Shown here piece after piece: positions 6,538 through 10,748 of a DNA stretch of 10,748 nucleotides. The position numbers and the translations under genes are program-made. Source of the DNA: Bacillota bacterium (GTDB lineage: Bacteria > Bacillota > Clostridia > Christensenellales > Aristaeellaceae); contig JAEWTC010000145.1 in the NCBI GenBank assembly GCA_023459675.1, positions 1-10,748 of the forward strand. Direction: 5' to 3'. Each line of letters begins with the position of its first letter. Position 1 is the first letter of the stretch. The notes beneath the pieces were generated by a model. The model had not been told where the DNA came from and ran no database searches. It saw nothing but the letters and a program-made list of their open reading frames with translations.

Positions 6538-6561
6538 GATTTATCCGTATTTGCCTATACT
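6532..6561 (+). promoter_or_regulatory. Promoter of the MoaF-like gene and importer locus
   Basis: Plus-strand TTACAA (6532-6537), 18-nt spacer, TATACT (6556-6561, five of six matches). The transcript would start near 6568 and carry a leader of about 200 nt to the ATG at 6768. It shares its -35 base pairs with the divergent regulator promoter, so the two cannot easily be occupied at the same time. Confidence 0.6.
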
Positions 6562-6567
6562 TTTTAT

Positions 6568-6767
6568 TCGCTTTTATGGCGTTTATGGTATCAATGGGCT
6601 ATGCCGCACATTTTTTGCCGAAGGTTTACCAAATTTGTTCGTCCGGGAACGCAACCTGCGAACAAAGTAAAGAAAATGGCAGAATTAAACCAAAAACGCC
6701 ATATTGTTTTGAGAAAGAAGTGTATATGATCAATGCTAGCAAGCGATATACGGGAGGCGACAGACCA
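6568..6767 (+). promoter_or_regulatory. Long structured 5' leader, riboswitch-like candidate
   Basis: Three inverted repeats can be drawn. TATGGCGTTT (6575-6584) pairs perfectly with AAACGCCATA (6694-6703), closing a domain of 129 nt that begins almost at the predicted transcript start. Inside it TTTGTTCG (6634-6641) pairs with CGAACAAA (6659-6666). Further on GTATAT (6722-6727) pairs with ATATAC (6746-6751), which directly abuts the GGGAGG Shine-Dalgarno (6752-6757). The layout of a closed domain followed by a hairpin at the ribosome site resembles a translational riboswitch, but I match it to no known class. The repeats could also be protein operators. Confidence 0.4.
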
Positions 6768-7631
6768 ATGACGGATCAGCGTGTGTACCCTTTTGAACAC
6801 ACGGGGAAATTCATGAAGAAAACGGACGCGACCCTCGCGGGGAAAAGCTTTCACCTGGTTTTTGACAACGGGGACGAAACGGTGCTCAGCTTCCTGACCG
6901 GGGAAATTCTCTGCATAGGCAATTACGGCGAAGCCATGCGCTGGGAACGCTACGCCGCCCTGCGCGCGGACGAGAACACCTACATGGTCAGCTACGAGCA
7001 GAAGAACCAGCCGCAGCGCGTTTGCGATACGTACGTGCTGGATCTGGCCGCGTCGCTTGTGACGCGCGTGTATGCCCGGCAGCGCGTGATCCCCGGCCGC
7101 GACAGGATGACGGTTGCCGAAATTTCGTTTGGCGCGATCAAAAAAGACGGCGAGGATCTGCCCTCCGTCCGCCACGGCTACACCGCAGAGCTGGTGGGCA
7201 AAAAGGTCACCTGGCATTACGCCAACGGCTTTATCAACACCCATATCTATTACGACGCGAACTATTACCGCATCCAGGTGGAGCAAACGCCGCCGCCCAA
7301 CCCTTCCATGACAAGCTACGAAAAAGAGCTGGCCGAGAAGGACGACGCCGTGTGGAAGAACTGGTTTTTCGACGAGCCCACAAGGTACATAAAGATCAAC
7401 GACAATCTCTACCTCATCAGCTTCATTGAGGAGAACCTCAACAAAGCCAACCCCAAAAAGGGCGGAAGCAACTTTCTGGTGCTGATCAACATGAAGGAAG
7501 GCTTCGACGTTTGCCGTTCCTTTACCCATACGTTCAACCAAATCCCCGAGTGGGGGCTTTCCAAGGCTTACGGCGACGTAGTGCCCGACGAGGAATGGGA
7601 AACCCGGCCCAAGAGCCCGTACCGCGTTTAA
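6768..7631 (+). CDS. MoaF-like protein (calycin-type beta-barrel family)
   Basis: The 287-residue protein matches the two-part MoaF family pattern. The N-terminal part (about 18-135) has LAGKSFHLVFDNGDETVLSF and MRWERYAAL. The C-terminal part (about 139-255) has ELVGKKVTWHYANGFINTHI, YYDANYYRIQ, RYIKINDNLYLISFIEE and FLVLINMKEG. Family members are predicted calycin-like barrels that bind small molecules. The name MoaF comes from a monoamine-regulon gene, and a role in molybdenum cofactor synthesis is not established. There is no signal peptide, so it is cytosolic. ATG 6768 follows GGGAGG (6752-6757) by 10 nt; an in-frame ATG at 6726 has a weaker site. It heads the importer locus, which suggests that it processes or senses the imported compound (inference). 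Confidence 0.8.
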   Translation: MTDQRVYPFEHTGKFMKKTDATLAGKSFHLVFDNGDETVLSFLTGEILCIGNYGEAMRWERYAALRADENTYMVSYEQKNQPQRVCDTYVLDLAASLVTRVYARQRVIPGRDRMTVAEISFGAIKKDGEDLPSVRHGYTAELVGKKVTWHYANGFINTHIYYDANYYRIQVEQTPPPNPSMTSYEKELAEKDDAVWKNWFFDEPTRYIKINDNLYLISFIEENLNKANPKKGGSNFLVLINMKEGFDVCRSFTHTFNQIPEWGLSKAYGDVVPDEEWETRPKSPYRV

Positions 7632-7684
7632 AGCGCCGGTTCGCAAGCCTGCTTAAAAGGGAACAAGCGGTTGTCAGCGCATAG

Positions 7685-7723
7685 CGTCCGCAGGCTGATA
7701 TCCGCCGAAACGATTTGCGGACG
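7685..7723 (+). promoter_or_regulatory. Inverted repeat in the leader of the binding-protein gene
   Basis: CGTCCGCA (7685-7692) pairs perfectly with TGCGGACG (7716-7723) across 23 nt. It sits 13 nt before the AAGGAGG ribosome site, in the 121-bp gap after the MoaF-like gene. It may be an operator or an RNA stem. A weak TTGTCA at 7671-7676 without a good -10 is the only promoter hint here, so read-through from the MoaF-like gene is likely. Confidence 0.4.
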
Positions 7724-7752
7724 GAAAACATTTGGCAAGGAGGATCCTAAAC

Positions 7753-9051
7753 ATGAGGAAAACCCTGTCCCTACTCCTATCCGTCATGATGTTGATGACG
7801 CTTTTCGCCGGCATCAGCCTGACGGCGGCTTCCGCTGAGGCCGAGAACAAACCGATTACCATCGAGTTTTGGAACAGCTGGACCAATTCTGACGGTGAAG
7901 TGCTCGACGAGATCGTGGAGCGTTTCAACGAAGTCAACCCCTACGGCATCACCATCGATATGGATCGTGATGGCGACATGAACACCAAGATACAGGTCGC
8001 CTATGCGTCCAACACCGCTCCCCCGCTGATTTTGATCAACACGGGCAGCATTCAGGATCTGGTGTACCAAGGCGCGATCATCCCCATGGATGATATCTTT
8101 GAAAAGACGACCCTGGACCGCGCCGACTTTGTGGAAAAGATCCTCACCGAGTGCGAAGACAATGGCACGCTATACAGCATCCCCATTCAGGTCAACACCC
8201 GCTTCCTGTATTGGAACAAAACCTTACTTGCGCAGGCCGGTTATGACCCGAACAAGGGACCGGAGACCTGGGATGAGCTCAAGGAAATGTCCGCCGCTAT
8301 CGACGCGCTGGGCGAAAACATCTACGGCGGCGGTTGCCCCTACGATTTCCATGCAGGCTTGATCCTGATGATCAAGAGCTTTGGCGGCGATGTTATGGAA
8401 AAAGTCGGAGAAGACGATTATAAATGCGTCTTGAACTCTCCCGAAACACTGGAAGCCGTCAATCTGTGGAAATCCATGATCGATAACGGCTCGGCCCCCG
8501 CTCTCAAAGGATCGGACTACGGCACTATGTTCCAGGCCGGAACGCTGGGCTTCACTATGAGCGGCGCTTCCTATTCCCCCGGCCTGTCCGACTATGTGGA
8601 TTATGGCGTCAGCGTAATGCCCGGCGGCCCCAAAGGCCGGTTCTCCGATAGCTCCGTTAGCTCTTTTGCGATCACCAAGTGCGCCACCCCGGAAGAGATC
8701 GACGCTTGCTACAAGTTCCTGGATTACTGGCAGAATAACACAGCCACTGCCTGGGAAGAGTCGGAATACCGTCCCTGCCTGCGTTGGGCGTTGGATTGCG
8801 GCTTCCCGCCGTACCTGGTCTCCGTGCGTAACGATCCCGCGATCGCATCCACCGAGCCGATCAACACCATGTGCAGCTACGCCGATTATGTAACCAAGCT
8901 TTTCCCCGAAGGTTTCCCGATGCATCAATTCATCCGGTCCGACTGCATCCAGCCAATGTTCGAAGAGATTGCATTCGGCGCCGATCCGCAGGAAGCTATT
9001 AACAAATACGCTGCGAAAATGGATACCTGGAGAGACCAGATGATCCGATAA
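7753..9051 (+). CDS. Extracellular solute-binding protein, family 1 (CUT1 sugar ABC importer)
   Basis: The 432-residue protein captures a substrate outside the cell and delivers it to the two permeases encoded next. It has an N-terminal signal peptide (MRKTLSLLLSVMMLMTLFAG, then ISLTAASA) with a probable signal peptidase I site after residue 28 (ASA/EA). The mature part opens with ITIEFWNSWTNSDGEVLDEI, followed by VERFNE, typical of this family, and later shows NKTLLAQAGYDPNKGPETWDEL, here naming only its landmark pattern: a Trp/Asp-Glu-Leu motif after a Gly-rich turn. Length is normal. The usual lipobox cysteine is absent: LFAG is followed by Ile21. ATG 7753 lies 9 nt after a perfect AAGGAGG (7737-7743). 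The substrate cannot be named; sugars, oligosaccharides and glycosides are typical. Confidence 0.95.
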   Translation: MRKTLSLLLSVMMLMTLFAGISLTAASAEAENKPITIEFWNSWTNSDGEVLDEIVERFNEVNPYGITIDMDRDGDMNTKIQVAYASNTAPPLILINTGSIQDLVYQGAIIPMDDIFEKTTLDRADFVEKILTECEDNGTLYSIPIQVNTRFLYWNKTLLAQAGYDPNKGPETWDELKEMSAAIDALGENIYGGGCPYDFHAGLILMIKSFGGDVMEKVGEDDYKCVLNSPETLEAVNLWKSMIDNGSAPALKGSDYGTMFQAGTLGFTMSGASYSPGLSDYVDYGVSVMPGGPKGRFSDSSVSSFAITKCATPEEIDACYKFLDYWQNNTATAWEESEYRPCLRWALDCGFPPYLVSVRNDPAIASTEPINTMCSYADYVTKLFPEGFPMHQFIRSDCIQPMFEEIAFGADPQEAINKYAAKMDTWRDQMIR

Positions 9052-9075
9052 ACCGAAACGCTGGTTGGGTTCTCA

Positions 9076-9103
9076 GGGGGGGCTTATTTCGGCAAGCCCC
9101 CCC
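9076..9103 (+). terminator. Intercistronic G7/C7 hairpin, partial terminator or mRNA-stabilising stem
   Basis: GGGGGGGCTT (9076-9085) pairs perfectly with AAGCCCCCCC (9094-9103) around an eight-base loop. The bases after it (AATTTAAA) are a poor T tract, so termination is likely incomplete. Placed between the binding protein and permease genes, it fits the usual need for far more binding protein than permease, through premature termination or protection of the upstream mRNA. Confidence 0.75.
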
Positions 9104-9143
9104 AATTTAAACTGTTCAGACGAAAGGAAGGAGGATGAAGGAT

Positions 9144-10043
9144 ATGAAACAAGTTTTAAGATACTGGAATAAGCCGCAGCATGCCGCCTATCTATTTCTT
9201 CTTCCCGCACTGCTATGCATCCTTTTATTCCATCTTTTGCCTATGGTGGCTTCATTTTTCATCAGTATGTTCAACATTACGACGGCGCTGACAAAACCAA
9301 CGTATCTCGGGCTGAACAACTATGTTATGGCACTTCGCGATATCCGCTTCCAAAACGCAATGAAGAACACACTGTTGTTTACTGCAGTGGATGTTCCTTT
9401 GCAAGTGGCATTCGCGCTGCTTGTTGCCGCACTTCTTTGCGCAAAAACGAGGCTAAACAAATGGATGCGCAGCGTTTACTTTCTGCCCATCATTTGCTCG
9501 CCGGTCGCTATCGGCATTATGTTCCAAATTTTTCTTCATCCAACCGTCGGCTGGTTCCCCCACATCCTGACCCTGATTGGCTTGCCAAAAATCGGATTTT
9601 TCAAAGACCCGAGCATTGCGCTATATTCCGTCGTCTTCGTTTCGGTGTGGCGTTCCTTCGGCATCAGTATGACGATTCTGGTCGCTTCCATGCAAAGCAT
9701 TCCGGAAACACGCTACGAAGCGGCTGAGATTGACGGTGCCAGCCGGGTACAGCAGTTTTTCAACGTTACCATACCCGGCATTCACTCCATGATCTGGTTC
9801 ATCATTATCACCAGAACCATCGGCTCGTTGCAGGTTTTTGATCTCGTATACACTATCACCGGCGGCGGCCCCGCCTATGCGACTGAAACGTTGGTTTCTT
9901 ATGTTTACACACGCGCTTTTGAACAAAATACCCAGTTGGGTTATGCCACTGCCATGGCTGAATGGCTGTTCCTGGTGATCCTGATCATCACCCTTGTTTT
10001 GTATACTAAGATGAACAAGCAGGAAAGGGGATTGGAATCATGA
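9144..10043 (+). CDS. ABC transporter permease, MalF/UgpA type
   Basis: The 299-residue inner-membrane protein forms half of the channel of the CUT1 importer. About six hydrophobic segments are visible, starting near residues 15, 75, 110, 158, 212 and 271. The cytoplasmic EAA loop, which docks the ATPase, is clear at about 190-213 (RYEAAEIDGASRVQQFFNVT). Near the C-terminus is the ITGGGPAYATETL segment common to this type. ATG 9144 is preferred over ATG 9135: GGAGG (9130-9134) directly abuts the latter but is 9 nt from the former. Its stop overlaps the start of the next permease gene by 4 nt. No ATPase gene is seen; CUT1 systems often share a distant MsmX-like ATPase. Confidence 0.95.
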   Translation: MKQVLRYWNKPQHAAYLFLLPALLCILLFHLLPMVASFFISMFNITTALTKPTYLGLNNYVMALRDIRFQNAMKNTLLFTAVDVPLQVAFALLVAALLCAKTRLNKWMRSVYFLPIICSPVAIGIMFQIFLHPTVGWFPHILTLIGLPKIGFFKDPSIALYSVVFVSVWRSFGISMTILVASMQSIPETRYEAAEIDGASRVQQFFNVTIPGIHSMIWFIIITRTIGSLQVFDLVYTITGGGPAYATETLVSYVYTRAFEQNTQLGYATAMAEWLFLVILIITLVLYTKMNKQERGLES

Positions 10044-10748
10044 CGCGCAGACTAATCCCTGGCATCGTTATCAAGTGGATGTTTCTGATCCTGCTAGCCC
10101 TGACTATCCTTGTTCCCATGGCATGGATCTTCCTTGGTTCCTTGAAGGGGAAAGTCGAGATTATCAGCTATCCGCCCCATTTTTTCGTTGAGAATGTCAC
10201 GATCCAAAACTTCAAGGATCTATTCAAGCGAATTCCCGTAGCGCTATACATGAAAAATTCACTGCTCTACGTTGTGTTTTTAACCGCGTCCCAGATCGTG
10301 GTAGACTCCATGGCCGGTTATGCATTTGCACGCATGGAGTTTAAGGGAAAGCACATCCTGTTTACCATAGTTCTGATGGGGATGATGATCCCGTTCCAGG
10401 TCATCATGATCCCGCTTTTTATCGAATGTTCGCTTCTAAGCCTTGTCAATACCTACGGCGGCTTGATTTTACCGCGTATCGTCAGCGTTACGAGCGTCTT
10501 TATGATGCGTTCGTATTTCTCCACGCTTCCCAAATCGCTTGAGGAAGCGGGGCGTATTGACGGCTTGAGCGAGTTCGGCATCTTCCTGCGCATCATGATA
10601 CCACAGTGTACGCCAATCTTGATCACCCACGCGGTGCTGACCTTCAACATGGCCTGGAACGACCTCCTCTGGCCGCTTCTGATGACCAGCTCGAAAACGC
10701 ACCGGATGCTCTCCAACGGCTTAACCGCGTTTGTCGGTGCAGACACAA
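10040..10748 (+). CDS. ABC transporter permease, MalG/UgpE type (partial, 3' end outside window)
   Basis: The first 236 residues are visible, with no stop before the window end. The ATG at 10040 overlaps the preceding stop in an ATGA junction, which implies translational coupling and equal amounts of the two channel subunits. AGGAAAGGGG (10021-10030) can serve as the ribosome site. The protein begins MTRRLIPGIVIKWMFLILLA, carries a periplasmic stretch with NFKDLF, then helices near 73, 104 and 140. The EAA-type loop is at about 166-189 (SLEEAGRIDGLSEFGIFLRI), with the second Ala of EAA replaced by Gly as is common in MalG-type subunits. Towards the end is FNMAWNDLLWPLL, a typical sequence of this subunit type. 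Confidence 0.95.
   Translation, partial: MTRRLIPGIVIKWMFLILLALTILVPMAWIFLGSLKGKVEIISYPPHFFVENVTIQNFKDLFKRIPVALYMKNSLLYVVFLTASQIVVDSMAGYAFARMEFKGKHILFTIVLMGMMIPFQVIMIPLFIECSLLSLVNTYGGLILPRIVSVTSVFMMRSYFSTLPKSLEEAGRIDGLSEFGIFLRIMIPQCTPILITHAVLTFNMAWNDLLWPLLMTSSKTHRMLSNGLTAFVGADT

Noticed and set aside
6568..6767. Known molybdenum-cofactor riboswitch before the MoaF-like gene
   Set aside because: I could not recognise the class consensus, and the gene's name does not imply a molybdenum-cofactor role; an Rfam search would decide.
6591..7646. 351-codon minus-strand frame opposite the MoaF-like gene
   Set aside because: Antisense to a family match; it also runs through the structured leader and has no start signals.
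10453..10746. 97-codon minus-strand frame at the right edge
   Set aside because: It is antisense to the MalG-type permease, whose conserved loop and membrane segments are clear.

Overview
The window is GC-rich bacterial DNA with strong AAGGAGG-type ribosome binding sites, good sigma-A-type promoters, a YesN-style regulator next to a family-1 (CUT1) ABC sugar importer, and a membrane diguanylate cyclase. This combination fits a GC-rich, probably gut- or plant-fibre-associated member of the Firmicutes (Clostridia-like). That assignment is an inference from gene content and style; there is no rRNA or other marker gene here.

Left part (1-2106). The left edge cuts the gene for a response regulator, which is read leftwards. 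Next comes about 740 bp without a convincing gene. It holds three palindromic repeats with about 60 bp periodicity that look like a decayed type I-E CRISPR array with no cas genes in view. A well-formed promoter then drives an unrecognised two-helix membrane protein with an Ala/Pro-rich linker, encoded partly by a 9-nt tandem repeat. A hairpin-rich non-coding block follows. It ends at a terminator-like hairpin and T tract that overlaps the stop codon of the opposing diguanylate cyclase gene.

Middle (2090-6444). Three leftward genes lie far apart and are probably separate transcription units: a seven-helix membrane GGDEF diguanylate cyclase with its own promoter, a DUF1697 protein, and a YesN-like response regulator with a DNA-binding AraC domain. 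The gaps of about 500 and 650 bp between them hold no convincing gene, although the second contains several strong stem-loops.

Right part (6445-10748). A divergent promoter pair shares one -35 box. It separates the YesN-like regulator from a rightward locus: a MoaF-like protein, an extracellular solute-binding protein, and two MalF/MalG-type permeases, the last cut by the window end. The MoaF-like gene has a leader of about 200 nt with nested inverted repeats and a hairpin beside the Shine-Dalgarno sequence. A ten-pair G7/C7 hairpin separates the binding protein from the permeases. The simplest reading is a small-molecule uptake locus, probably for a sugar or glycoside. The divergent regulator would control it, although its receiver domain lacks key phosphorylation-pocket residues. 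The MoaF-like protein would act on or bind the imported compound. No molybdenum-cofactor gene is present, so the MoaF name should not be read as a function.

The most interesting candidates are the structured leader with its shared-promoter control region, the degenerate receiver, the binding protein that has lost the lipobox cysteine, and the decayed CRISPR-like array.
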